Assembly (NCBI GenBank): GCA_964473245.1
Contig: CAYYOL010000008.1
Location: forward strand, 1 to 64,000
DNA: 64,000 bases
Direction of reading: 5' to 3'
Origin: CAYZJV01 sp964473245
GTDB lineage: Bacteria > Spirochaetota > Spirochaetia > Sphaerochaetales > Sphaerochaetaceae
The notes beneath the pieces are model-generated. The model made no database searches, was not told where the DNA came from, and worked only from the letters and a program-made list of their open reading frames with translations. The position numbers and the translations under genes are program-made. This document shows, piece after piece, positions 52,760-61,711 of the stretch (position 1 is the first letter of the stretch; every line of letters begins with the position of its first letter).

Positions 52760-53612
52760 GTCTGTGGCTCTGGTTGGTTCATCGCATGCCGAAAGTCTGC
52801 GAACCATAGAGCGGTGCCAGCTCACTTCGTGTGCCTCATTCGTTCTGTATGGCGACGAGGAGGCTACTCGCAAGATCGCTGAGGAATCGGGAATCGATCT
52901 CTCCGGTCTACGGATAGTCGCGACCTCTGACCCGCAGGATTCGTGTACCAAGGCTGTACAGGCGGCTGCTGAAGGGGCTGTGCAGGTACTCATGAAGGGT
53001 TCGGTCCATACAGCCGACTTTCTGCGTGCTATTCTCACCAAGGAGTATGGATTGCTTCCCGAAGACTCTCTGCTCAGCCATGTAGCACGGTTGGAAGTGC
53101 CCTGGTATCACAAGCCGTTGTTGCTTACCGATGCCGCGGTCTCGATCCTTCCCGATTTGGACACCAAGGTGCAGATCATTGCCAATGCAGTGTCGGTCGC
53201 TCACAAATTGGGTATAGAGACTCCTCGGGTTGCCCTTGTCTGCCCAGTCGAAACGGTGAATCCCAGGATCGTCTCGACTACCGATGCGTCACAACTCGTA
53301 TTTCTCCAAAAGAACACTACAGTCTTCTCTCAAGCCTTCATCGAGGGACCATTCGGACTCGATGTCGCCCTCTCGTCACAGGCCGCGAAGACCAAAGGGA
53401 TCGGAGGGAGTGTTCCAGGTCATGCCGACATCCTCTTGTTCGGAAATCTCGATGCAGCGAATGCAACCTACAAAGCATTCCTTTCTGCCCCGGGTGTGCT
53501 CTCCGCTGGAATTGTGGTTGGTGCCAAACTGCCTATTGTCCTCACCAGTCGTTCCGAGTCCATGGACACGCGGGAGGCATCCATTCAGCTGGCACTCTCC
53601 ATCTCAGATTAG
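52743..53612 (+). CDS. ptb: Phosphate butyryltransferase
   Basis: A 289-residue Pta/Ptb-family enzyme. Landmarks are QVLMKGSVHTADFLRAILTKEYGL (about residues 80-103), KVQIIANAVSVAHKLGIETPRVALVCPVETVNP (about 145-177), IEGPFGLDVALS and PGHADILLFGNLDAANATYKAF near 235-255. It exchanges CoA for phosphate on butyryl- or branched-chain acyl-CoA. ATG 52743 lies inside buk and has GGGAGG about nine bases upstream, so the pair is translationally coupled. It closes the operon and provides the step between the oxidoreductase and butyrate kinase. Confidence 0.92.
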   Translation: MKEIRKSVALVGSSHAESLRTIERCQLTSCASFVLYGDEEATRKIAEESGIDLSGLRIVATSDPQDSCTKAVQAAAEGAVQVLMKGSVHTADFLRAILTKEYGLLPEDSLLSHVARLEVPWYHKPLLLTDAAVSILPDLDTKVQIIANAVSVAHKLGIETPRVALVCPVETVNPRIVSTTDASQLVFLQKNTTVFSQAFIEGPFGLDVALSSQAAKTKGIGGSVPGHADILLFGNLDAANATYKAFLSAPGVLSAGIVVGAKLPIVLTSRSESMDTREASIQLALSISD

Positions 53613-53695
53613 TACAGAGTCACTGAAACCTGTACAGAATGGTGTGGTAGCATCACCTCCTGCATGATACACTGATGTACACTTGTTGGTGATAT

Positions 53696-55996
53696 ATGGG
53701 TCAAGATAGAGATAGAGATAGAGAGCGAAAACGACTGAAATTACTCGAAGAGATCATCGATCTTACTCCAGCACTCATCTGTGTTGTGGATCTTACCGGT
53801 GTGTTTGTCATGGTGAACGATGCGTGGCATACGATGCTCGGGTACACAAAAGAGGAGCTGCTGCACTCATCCCTGATCGACTTCCTCCATCCCGACGATC
53901 GGGAGCCTACCACCCAGATCATCCACCGGTTACGCAGTGGTGAGAAGGTTCTCCATTATGTGAACCGGTATCAAGCAGAAGGGGGTAAGTACCTGACCCT
54001 CGATTGGCGAGCTCATATCAGTGACGGACTGATCTATGGAACAGCCCGGGATATCTCTCAGGAGATGGCGGATCTGCAACAGAAACAACGTGAACTCGAT
54101 ATCATGAATCTCCTGTTCGAACAGACGCTCACAGGCATGTTCTCAATACTGCTTACTACACCCATCGACTGGCAGCAAGTAGTGGAAGATGATCGTTTGC
54201 TCGATGAGATGCTACAGGAGTCACGGACTGAACGGGCAAACAGCGCTCTTCTGGAGCAGTTCCGTGTATCCGAAAGCCAGATAGTCGGTATGCGGGCATC
54301 GGAGCTGTTCCAGCTTGAGTCTTCACGAACTCACACGATGTTCAAAAATCTCTTAGTGCAGAAAAAGATCTCAGCCGAAGTGAATATGCAGCGATTCGAT
54401 GGTAGTGATGCCTGGTTTCAGGGGGAGTACCACTGTCTTACTAACGAGCAAGGAGAGATTGTAGGCTTTTTTGGCATGCAAATCGATGTGACTGAGAGAA
54501 GAGAGAGTGCATTGGCGTTACGGCAGAGTGAACACCGGTATCGGCTCATCACCGAACATGCATCCGATGTCATATGGGTATACGACTTCGAGCAAAAGCA
54601 ATTCACCTACATGAGCCCCTCGGTCGAGCGATTCATTGGTTATACCCCAGAAGAGGTCATTGGAAAAGCGTTTGAGTTTTCCATTCACCCCGATCATGTA
54701 CTGAATACGCGGAAGACACTGACTCGCATGTTGAAGGATTTCAAGCGGGCTTCGAACAACTCCAAGCAGTGGACATTCGAGGTGCGGCATATACGGAAAG
54801 ATGGTTCATCCCTTTGGGTAGATGCATCGGTGAACTTCCGGCTTCGTTCCCGTGGAGGGGTGGAGGCCATAGGGGTCAGTAGAGATATCTCCATGAGGAA
54901 GGCTTACGAAGATAAAATACTCCATCTCAGTTTCCGGGATCAGTTGACCGGTCTCTACAATCGCCGCTATTTCGAACAGCAGCTGGAGGCGTTGGCATGG
55001 AATTCAAAGGCCTTTCCCGTTTCGATTCTCGTGTGCGATGTCAATGGTCTCAAGCTCACCAACGATGTATTCGGTCACCAGATCGGTGACAGGCTACTCA
55101 CTTCGTGTGCAGATATCCTGCTGGCTCACAAGCAGGAGGGCGATGTGGTTGCACGGGTGGGAGGAGACGAGTACATCGTACTCATGTACCATACCACAGA
55201 GGATGAGGCAAGAGACCGGGTCGTTGAAATCCGACAGAGCATTGCCGAGAAGCGGATCGGAGAGACTCGTCTGTCCGTATCATTTGGGTGTGCAACAGCC
55301 TATGAAATGGTTGAGTCGTTCGAGCCGATTTTCAAGCAGGCAGAGGATGCTATGTATCGGCAGAAACTCATGGAGAGTTCGAGCTACAAGCATAATCTCA
55401 TCAAGATCCTCATTAGAGGGCTCTATGAGAAAGGGGAGTACGAGCGGTGTCATAGCGAGCGTGTCGCAGAGTTGTGTTACCGGATGGGCAAGCTGTTCGG
55501 GTTCTCAGATGCGCATCTGAACGAGTTGAAGCTCGCAGGCATGTTTCATGATATCGGCAAGGTCGGTATCTCATCCACTTTGTTGAACCAGAAACGGCCA
55601 TTGAATGCTGACGAGTGGACCCAGGTCCATCGACACCCTGAGCTCGGATATCACATACTGAGATCGGTTCAGAGCTTCGAACGGTTAGCTGACTGGGTGT
55701 TGGCGCACCACGAACAACCGAACGGAAAAGGGTATCCGCGTGGACTGAAAAACGATACCATACCTATCGAGTCGCGCATAATAGCTGTAGCGAATGCCTA
55801 CGATGCCATGACCAGTGAGTACGGATATAGGCAGCCCATAACCGTAGAGGAAGCGAAAGCGGAATTGCAGACTCATGCGGGAACCCAGTTCGATCCGCAG
55901 GTAGTACAGAAGTTCCTGAGTATACCGCTGACCGATCTCAACTGCGATCCGGAGGATCCAAAGGAGGCGATGTATGAACAGCTACGCCCCTCATGA
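53696..55996 (+). CDS. PAS-PAS-PAS-GGDEF-HD-GYP cyclic-di-GMP protein
   Basis: A 766-residue soluble signalling protein with both cyclase and phosphodiesterase domains. PAS domains lie at about residues 15-130, 130-275 (divergent) and 275-400. The GGDEF domain (about 410-565) has the active loop RVGGDEY, with aspartate and glutamate intact. The HD-GYP domain (about 570-755) has CHSERVAELC, FHDIGKVGIS, HHEQPNGKGYPRGL and AYDAMTSEYGYR, all catalytic residues visible. The N-terminus contains Asp-Arg repeats coded by three copies of GATAGA (53705-53722). The ribosome-binding site is weak. It is the first of three co-oriented cyclic-di-GMP genes and overlaps the next by 23 bases. Confidence 0.9.
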   Translation: MGQDRDRDRERKRLKLLEEIIDLTPALICVVDLTGVFVMVNDAWHTMLGYTKEELLHSSLIDFLHPDDREPTTQIIHRLRSGEKVLHYVNRYQAEGGKYLTLDWRAHISDGLIYGTARDISQEMADLQQKQRELDIMNLLFEQTLTGMFSILLTTPIDWQQVVEDDRLLDEMLQESRTERANSALLEQFRVSESQIVGMRASELFQLESSRTHTMFKNLLVQKKISAEVNMQRFDGSDAWFQGEYHCLTNEQGEIVGFFGMQIDVTERRESALALRQSEHRYRLITEHASDVIWVYDFEQKQFTYMSPSVERFIGYTPEEVIGKAFEFSIHPDHVLNTRKTLTRMLKDFKRASNNSKQWTFEVRHIRKDGSSLWVDASVNFRLRSRGGVEAIGVSRDISMRKAYEDKILHLSFRDQLTGLYNRRYFEQQLEALAWNSKAFPVSILVCDVNGLKLTNDVFGHQIGDRLLTSCADILLAHKQEGDVVARVGGDEYIVLMYHTTEDEARDRVVEIRQSIAEKRIGETRLSVSFGCATAYEMVESFEPIFKQAEDAMYRQKLMESSSYKHNLIKILIRGLYEKGEYERCHSERVAELCYRMGKLFGFSDAHLNELKLAGMFHDIGKVGISSTLLNQKRPLNADEWTQVHRHPELGYHILRSVQSFERLADWVLAHHEQPNGKGYPRGLKNDTIPIESRIIAVANAYDAMTSEYGYRQPITVEEAKAELQTHAGTQFDPQVVQKFLSIPLTDLNCDPEDPKEAMYEQLRPS

Positions 55997-56885
55997 TCTC
56001 TATGAGAATCTGCTCAAGTCGATAGCAGATCCCTTCTTTGTGATTGCCGAGGATGGCACCTATCTTGATGCATTCGGAGGGTCCGAGCGTAAACTCTACG
56101 ACGACGCCGCGTCGCTGAAGGGGAGAAACATTCATGACTTCATGGAAGCGGAATTTGCCCAGTTCTTCATGGAACAGGTATGCAGAGCGCTCACATTGGG
56201 GTCGATTCATTGTTTTGAGTATCAACTCCAGACGGATTCAGTGGAGGGGATCCCCAAAAACGGGCCTGGGGGAAAACAGTGGTTCGAAGCGCGTCTCTAT
56301 CCACTCGAGAACCTCTACGAGGGCAAACGAGCGGTGACAGCCCTCATACTCAATATCTCGGAACGGAAGTGCCTGCAGCAACGACTCAGAGAACTCTCAT
56401 ACCAGGACTCCTTGACCAAAGTGTTCAATAGACGGTATTTCTTCGAACGATTGAGCGAACAATTGGAACTTTACACGCAAGATCGGATATCTCTGGCCAT
56501 CATGGTGCTGGACATAGATCAGTTCAAGGATATAAATGATACCTACGGACATTTTTCAGGTGATCACATCTTGAAACAGGTGGTGCAAGTCCTTGAGCAG
56601 TTCATAACACCCGATATTACACTGGCTCGGTTCGGAGGTGATGAGTTCATATTCTCTGTCGAGCGGCTCCCTTTCGATGAGGTCATGCGCAGTGCCGAAT
56701 GTGTGAGAGCTGCCATCGAGCGGGAAAAGTTCGTGTTCGCAGAGCACACGATTCCTGTTACGGTGAGTATCGGCGTATCACAAGTCACGCAATTCGATAC
56801 AGATACTGCGAGTATCGTAAGCAGAGCCGATAAGGCGCTCTACCTTGCAAAGACGCAGGGAAGAAACCGTGTGGTAAGGATGTAG
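55974..56885 (+). CDS. PAS-GGDEF diguanylate cyclase
   Basis: A 303-residue soluble protein. A PAS domain (about residues 8-130) is linked by a helix (ISERKCLQQRLRELSY) to a complete GGDEF domain (about 140-300) with DIDQFKDINDTYGHFSGD and the active-site loop RFGGDEFIF. It should make cyclic-di-GMP. AGGAGG is inside the end of the preceding gene, indicating coupled translation with the dual-domain protein upstream. The ligand of the PAS domain is unknown. Confidence 0.92.
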   Translation: MNSYAPHDLYENLLKSIADPFFVIAEDGTYLDAFGGSERKLYDDAASLKGRNIHDFMEAEFAQFFMEQVCRALTLGSIHCFEYQLQTDSVEGIPKNGPGGKQWFEARLYPLENLYEGKRAVTALILNISERKCLQQRLRELSYQDSLTKVFNRRYFFERLSEQLELYTQDRISLAIMVLDIDQFKDINDTYGHFSGDHILKQVVQVLEQFITPDITLARFGGDEFIFSVERLPFDEVMRSAECVRAAIEREKFVFAEHTIPVTVSIGVSQVTQFDTDTASIVSRADKALYLAKTQGRNRVVRM

Positions 56886-56892
56886 GCAAGTC

Positions 56893-58902
56893 ATGGTAAT
56901 CGATGTAGTCTACAATATTTCACTTTTGCTCACGGTGGGTGTGATCTTCGCAGTATACCCTATGAAGCGGATGCGTCTCGATCGGGTGCATCGGGTCCTG
57001 GTTGGATTCATCATCGCTGCAGTGGGGTTGCTTATCATGTCTCGTCCTGCCGTGTTTGCCGAGGGGATCGTCTTTGATGGAAGATCGATTCTCCTTGGTA
57101 CGGTCGGCATGTTCTTCGGAGCCATACCTGTTTCGATCGCAGCAGTCTTTATGATCCCCTATCGAATCATGATGGGTGGTGATGGAGCGATCACCGGCGT
57201 TCTGGTTACTCTCTCTGCAAGCGCCATTGGGTCATACTGGCACTACCGTCGATTCAACACCTTCATAAAGCGAGGTCGCATCTCCCACCTCGAACTCTAT
57301 CTGGTTGGTCTCATAGTTCATGTCGTCATGATACTCAGCATGTTATTCTTTCCACGGGAGTTGTGGCGTTCTACCTTCCTGTACATGACCATTCCAGTTC
57401 TCGGTATCTATCCGCTCGGATTCTATCTCTTCTCCATGTTGCTCTATCGGCAACTGCATAGAGTCGTTATCACCGAGCAACTACAGCAGAGTGAACGGCG
57501 GTTCAAGTTGATGTTCGAACAGGCACCGATTGGGATCACCGTGACCGATTCTGTATCCGGCAAGGCTCTTGAGGTGAACAGGGCTTTCCTGGATATCATT
57601 CGTATGACCCGGGATGAGTTTGCCCAAGTCACCTGGATCGATATAACGCATCCTGACGATCTTGAAGACGATAAGATGATGATGAAGAGCCTGATTGCGA
57701 ATGAGATCGATTCCTACCACATGGATAAACGGTATCGTCGACCCGATGGATCGTATGTGTGGGCTCATATGGCGATCACCGCTATCAACTCGGAGACATC
57801 TGATGAGCCGTTGCATTTGTGCATGGTCATGGATATCACGGCGCGTAAGGAGATGGAATCGGCTATCCTCTGGGCGAATCGACACGATGTTCTCACCGGA
57901 ATTGAAAATCGACAGTCGTTCGAGGAGCAGATTGAAGTTTGCGACAAGGCTCGAAGGTATCCGTTGAGTGTGCTGATAGGGGATTTGAACGGTTTGAAGG
58001 TCGTGAACGATGCATTCGGAAGAGAGACAGGCGACGACCTGCTCATTGCAACGGCGAAGGTTTTGCAGCGGCATACAGAGCATCTAGGAGTCTGTGCTCG
58101 TATCGGTGGCGATGAATTTGGAATCATGCTCCCCGAGACAGAAGAGGATGCTGCGTGGCGCGTTGCAGAACAGTTGCAGGCTGCAATCGGTGAGTTGAGC
58201 GTTCGGGGAGTCCGGATGACTATGTCCTTCGGTGTTGCCACCAAACGTTCTCAGGGCGAGAGTCTGAACGAGATTTCGAAGCAAGCGGAGAATATGTTGA
58301 GCCGAAGTAAGCTCACCGAAAGTCCCAGCGCGCATAGCAGGGCGGTCCACACGATCATAAATACCCTTCATGAGAAGAATCGGAGAGAGGAGTTGCATTC
58401 CCGTAGAGTAAGTGTACTGAGTGTGCGCCTTGCCGAGGCAGCCAAGATGGGAGCGAAAGAGATCACCGAGATGCGCACCGCAGGACTGCTGCATGATATC
58501 GGGAAGATCGCAATCGACGAGGCAATCTTGAACAAAGTCGGAAAGCTTACCGCGCAAGAGTGGGAAGAGGTCAAACGACACCCCGAAACAGGGTGGCACA
58601 TCCTCGGTTCAGTCGGTGAATTGGGTGAACTTGCTACCTACGTACTATCACATCACGAGAGGATGGATGGAAAGGGGTACCCACGTGGACTGAAGGGAGA
58701 TGCTATTCCGATCCCTGCACGAATCATAGCCATAGCAGATGCATACGATGCGATGACAGCTGAGAGAACCTACCGCAAGACTATTTCCAATCGTGCAGCG
58801 GCAAGTGAGTTGAAACGGTGTGCAGGAACCCAATTCGATGCGGACCTTGCTCGACTGTTCGTCGAGCAGGTCCTCGATATGGAGTGGGATGCTTTGGATT
58901 AG
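56893..58902 (+). CDS. Membrane 5TM-PAS-GGDEF-HD-GYP protein
   Basis: A 669-residue protein. The first 190 residues hold about five or six membrane helices in the arrangement of the 5TMR-LYT sensor of LytS-type proteins (RPAVFAEGIVFDGRSILLGTVGMFFGAIPV is characteristic; quoted region about residues 51-80). A PAS domain (about 195-315), a GGDEF domain (about 325-480, loop RIGGDEFGIML) and an HD-GYP domain (about 490-665: LHSRRVSVLS, LHDIGKIAID, HHERMDGKGYPRGL) follow. Both output domains look active, as in 53696-55996. It starts seven bases after the diguanylate cyclase stop, so the three genes likely form one transcript. Confidence 0.9.
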   Translation: MVIDVVYNISLLLTVGVIFAVYPMKRMRLDRVHRVLVGFIIAAVGLLIMSRPAVFAEGIVFDGRSILLGTVGMFFGAIPVSIAAVFMIPYRIMMGGDGAITGVLVTLSASAIGSYWHYRRFNTFIKRGRISHLELYLVGLIVHVVMILSMLFFPRELWRSTFLYMTIPVLGIYPLGFYLFSMLLYRQLHRVVITEQLQQSERRFKLMFEQAPIGITVTDSVSGKALEVNRAFLDIIRMTRDEFAQVTWIDITHPDDLEDDKMMMKSLIANEIDSYHMDKRYRRPDGSYVWAHMAITAINSETSDEPLHLCMVMDITARKEMESAILWANRHDVLTGIENRQSFEEQIEVCDKARRYPLSVLIGDLNGLKVVNDAFGRETGDDLLIATAKVLQRHTEHLGVCARIGGDEFGIMLPETEEDAAWRVAEQLQAAIGELSVRGVRMTMSFGVATKRSQGESLNEISKQAENMLSRSKLTESPSAHSRAVHTIINTLHEKNRREELHSRRVSVLSVRLAEAAKMGAKEITEMRTAGLLHDIGKIAIDEAILNKVGKLTAQEWEEVKRHPETGWHILGSVGELGELATYVLSHHERMDGKGYPRGLKGDAIPIPARIIAIADAYDAMTAERTYRKTISNRAAASELKRCAGTQFDADLARLFVEQVLDMEWDALD

Positions 58903-58911
58903 CCTCCCGGT

Positions 58912-59379
58912 TCAAGTCGCTGGTGCAACTTCGAGAATAGCAATAAGGTCCTCCGGTTCTAGGCGGTAGCTTGATCCTTTTCCCTCATAGAAGCCGTGGT
59001 CTCTCACGAAATGGATGTGCAGATCGGTATAAACCACTTCCCGTCCGAGCCGCTTGTTTACAACCGTGGTGTTCACTTTCTCATACATACCGGGTCCACC
59101 GAATGGTGAAGGGAGTTTTCCTCGAACCGAGTCCACGCGTACATCGAAATGATCATCGACTCCCATGAATTCTCCCAGCCCATCCAAACCAATGTCACGG
59201 AAGTATTGCATCCGTTCGGCAATCTGCTGGTGTGTGACCTCGGCACGACGGACGGTTGCGTCATCGGCATTGAGAATATCGATCAGCTTCCTGTTGTCAG
59301 TTCCCAGAAACCCTTCAAGGGTGATCACTCCGGGGGCCATTTGCCGTTGTATTGCATCGTAACCTGGTGTTTGTTTCAT
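58912..59379 (-). CDS. Conserved protein of unknown function at the end of the nqr operon
   Basis: A 155-residue soluble, acidic protein without signal peptide or membrane helix. Two strongly structured stretches stand out: APGVITLEGFLGTDNRKLIDILNADDATV (residues about 16-44) and VRVDSVRGKLPSPFGGPGMYEKVN ... VVYTDLHIHFVRDHGFYEGKGSSYRLEPEDLIAILEV (about 80-152). AAGGAG precedes the ATG. It lies 20 bases after nqrF and is probably the last gene of that operon, so a role in assembly, regulation or a step linked to the pump is possible. No family name is recognised with certainty. Confidence 0.7.
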   Translation of the reverse strand: MKQTPGYDAIQRQMAPGVITLEGFLGTDNRKLIDILNADDATVRRAEVTHQQIAERMQYFRDIGLDGLGEFMGVDDHFDVRVDSVRGKLPSPFGGPGMYEKVNTTVVNKRLGREVVYTDLHIHFVRDHGFYEGKGSSYRLEPEDLIAILEVAPAT

Positions 59380-59399
59380 TATGCAACTCCTTTTTCCTA

Positions 59400-60503
59400 T
59401 CAGGCGAACTTGTCGAAGTAGATTCGTTCTTCCGGCATGCCAAGCTCTTTGAGCACTTTCACACAGGCATCTATCATGCCCGGACTTCCACAGAGATAGG
59501 CCTCTGCTTCAGATGCGTTCTCAGCCATCCGTTTGACGACATCGGTTATGAGTCCCGTCTCACCTGTCCAGTTGTCCTCGGGTTGCGGTTCGCTGAGCGC
59601 CGGGATGAACTTGAAGTCCTTCATTCGCTCTTCGAGTTCTTTCATTTCGTCTAACAGGAATAGATCCTTACCAGTTCGTGCTCCAAAAAAGTATCTTGCC
59701 GTCCTTGGACTCTCGTGTTCGGCCATGTCGAGCAATATTGACTTCAACGGAGCCATTCCCGATCCTCCTGCAATGCAAATGATGTCCCGATCGGTGTCTC
59801 GCAGAAAGAACTCTCCGTAGGGGCCATTCACCATGACCGTATCGCCCTCTTTCAGATGTTTATGGACATACGTCGTGCAGATACCGTTCGGAACGAGTCG
59901 TATCTCGAGTTCTATATGGTTGGTATCGCTCGGTACCGAGGCCATGGAGTAGGCTCGGTAGACCGGTTCATCGGTGAGCTCATACTCAGGGACCTGGAAC
60001 TGAATGAACTGACCGGCCTTCATTTCGATTTCGGGAGGATCTTCCAATTTGAGGCGCACCTCTTTGATATCGTGCGTAAGGTCTCGAATGCTCTCCACTG
60101 TGGTGGTGAACTGACGGACGGAGAAGAGTTCCTCGGGAATCTTGATTGCAACGTCGTTTTTGACCTTGAATTGACAGGAGAGTCGGATATTGTCGCTTCT
60201 CTCCTCCTCCGAGATCCAGGGGAGCTCTGTTGGCAGATAGTTTCCTCCACCTTCTAACACCTGCACCTTGCACAGCCCACAGGATCCTCTTCCACCACAG
60301 GCACTGGGAATGAAGACTCCCTCGTTGTTCAATGCCTTGAGCAGCGGCTGGCCCCCGAGTACCTCGAGTTCCTTCTTGTCGTTGATGGTAATCTTCACCA
60401 CACCGTAGTTTCCTACGGTTGCATCGGCGATCACCATGAGCAGGGCGAGCACGACGGCAATCAGGGTAATGATCAGTACGCTTATGAGTAGTGTTGCTAT
60501 CAT
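59400..60503 (-). CDS. nqrF: Na+-translocating NADH:quinone reductase subunit F
   Basis: A 367-residue protein. One N-terminal membrane helix (ATLLISVLIITLIAVVLALL) anchors a 2Fe-2S ferredoxin domain (CGGRGSCGLCKV, with a fourth cysteine in LSCQFKV, about residues 68-112) and a ferredoxin-NADP reductase domain (RAYSMASVP for FAD, about 195; GGSGMAPLKSI for NADH, about 260; CGSPGMID near the end). This is the NADH entry point of NQR and is what separates NQR from RNF. Length is about 40 residues shorter than the Vibrio protein. Confidence 0.93.
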   Translation of the reverse strand: MIATLLISVLIITLIAVVLALLMVIADATVGNYGVVKITINDKKELEVLGGQPLLKALNNEGVFIPSACGGRGSCGLCKVQVLEGGGNYLPTELPWISEEERSDNIRLSCQFKVKNDVAIKIPEELFSVRQFTTTVESIRDLTHDIKEVRLKLEDPPEIEMKAGQFIQFQVPEYELTDEPVYRAYSMASVPSDTNHIELEIRLVPNGICTTYVHKHLKEGDTVMVNGPYGEFFLRDTDRDIICIAGGSGMAPLKSILLDMAEHESPRTARYFFGARTGKDLFLLDEMKELEERMKDFKFIPALSEPQPEDNWTGETGLITDVVKRMAENASEAEAYLCGSPGMIDACVKVLKELGMPEERIYFDKFA

Positions 60504-60512
60504 GTTTCCCTC

Positions 60513-61106
60513 CTAGGAGATGTTAATCATGCCGGTGAATCCCATAAAGGCCATGGCCATGAAGCCGGCGATAACGAGCGCTATACCCGCACCTTCAAGT
60601 CCGGGAGGAATCTTTGCTGTTCGCAACCGCTGTCTGATTCCTGCCATGGCAAGAATCGCGAGCAACCAGCCGAGTCCGCTTCCGAGACCGAAGAAGAAGC
60701 TGGTGATAAAGGAGTACTCCCGAATCACCATGAATAGCGAAACACCGAGGATGGCACAGTTTACGGTTATGAGCGGCAGGAATATACCGAGTGCGAAGTA
60801 GAGGCCTTCGCTGTACCGTTCGATTACCATCTCAATGAGTTGCACGAAGGCAGCAATCACTATGATGAATACGATAAATCGGAGGTATTCAAGCTGGAAT
60901 GGGACCAGAAGAAAGTGGTAGACCACCCAGTTGATTGCGGTAGTGACAGCGAGCACGAATGTCACGGCTATGCCGAGGCCTGCGGAAGTCTCCAGTTCTT
61001 TCGAAACGGAGAGGAAGGAGCACATGCCGAGATAGTTCGTCAGTAGAATGTTGTTGGTGAAGATCGCTGCAAAGAACACAGCTAATGGGAATAGAAACTC
61101 ACTCAT
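60513..61106 (-). CDS. nqrE: NQR/RNF membrane subunit E
   Basis: A 197-residue protein with six membrane helices, the usual size. Conserved blocks are FAAIFTNNILLTNYLGMCSFL (about residues 11-31) and FLPLITVNCAILGVSLF (about 112-128), each with one cysteine; in the family these two cysteines hold an intramembrane iron centre. ATG 61106 follows AAGGAGGG and overlaps the end of nqrD by eight bases. Confidence 0.92.
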   Translation of the reverse strand: MSEFLFPLAVFFAAIFTNNILLTNYLGMCSFLSVSKELETSAGLGIAVTFVLAVTTAINWVVYHFLLVPFQLEYLRFIVFIIVIAAFVQLIEMVIERYSEGLYFALGIFLPLITVNCAILGVSLFMVIREYSFITSFFFGLGSGLGWLLAILAMAGIRQRLRTAKIPPGLEGAGIALVIAGFMAMAFMGFTGMINIS

Positions 61107-61710
61107 TGCTTCCCTCCTTGAAGAATGCTTCTCGGGCAATCCACATGAAAATGGCAAGCATGAAGAATCCGCCAGGAGGCATGACCATGATTGCCCAACC
61201 GGTCCACCAAGAACCGAGGATCTGGAATCCGAACAGTGTTCCCGTACCCAGCAGTTCGCGGAAGAATGCAATGACCAGCAGTACATAGGCGTAACCGATA
61301 CCGCTTGCAAAACCGTCGATCAGTGAAAGGCTAGGTTTGTTCTGCATGGCAAATGCCTCGATACGTCCCATGACGATGCAGTTTGTGATTATGAGACCGA
61401 CATAGGGTCCCAGTTGCCTCCACATATCAGGATAGAAGGCTTTTAGGACGATATCCACGATGATTACATAGGTTGCTATCACCATGGTCTCGACCATCAT
61501 ACGAATTCTCGATGGAATTGCTTTTCTCAGTAGCGAGATCGTCCAGCTGGAGAGTGCCAAGGTGAAAATGACGCCGAGGCTCATGACCACTGTGTTGTCC
61601 AGCTTGTTCGTAACCGCCAGTGTTGAACAGATTCCGAGAATCTGCGCAAATACTGGATTATCTTTCCCCAACGGGGCCAAAAATGTTTTCTTAACCATTC
61701 CCGGTGCCAT
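61099..61710 (-). CDS. nqrD: NQR/RNF membrane subunit D
   Basis: A 203-residue protein with six membrane helices, homologous to NqrE in inverted topology. The motifs LGICSTLAVTNKLDNTVVMSLG (about 26-47) and GLIITNCIVMGRIEAFAM (about 104-121) contain the paired intramembrane cysteines. The final segment LIAREAFF-like tail (IAREAFFKEGSNE) overlaps nqrE. It begins one base after nqrC. Confidence 0.92.
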   Translation of the reverse strand: MAPGMVKKTFLAPLGKDNPVFAQILGICSTLAVTNKLDNTVVMSLGVIFTLALSSWTISLLRKAIPSRIRMMVETMVIATYVIIVDIVLKAFYPDMWRQLGPYVGLIITNCIVMGRIEAFAMQNKPSLSLIDGFASGIGYAYVLLVIAFFRELLGTGTLFGFQILGSWWTGWAIMVMPPGGFFMLAIFMWIAREAFFKEGSNE

Positions 61711-61711
61711 A

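Noticed and set aside
53705..53722. Tandem GATAGA repeats considered as a CRISPR or origin repeat
   Set aside because: Only three 6-base units inside a coding start, without spacers or DnaA-box-like context.
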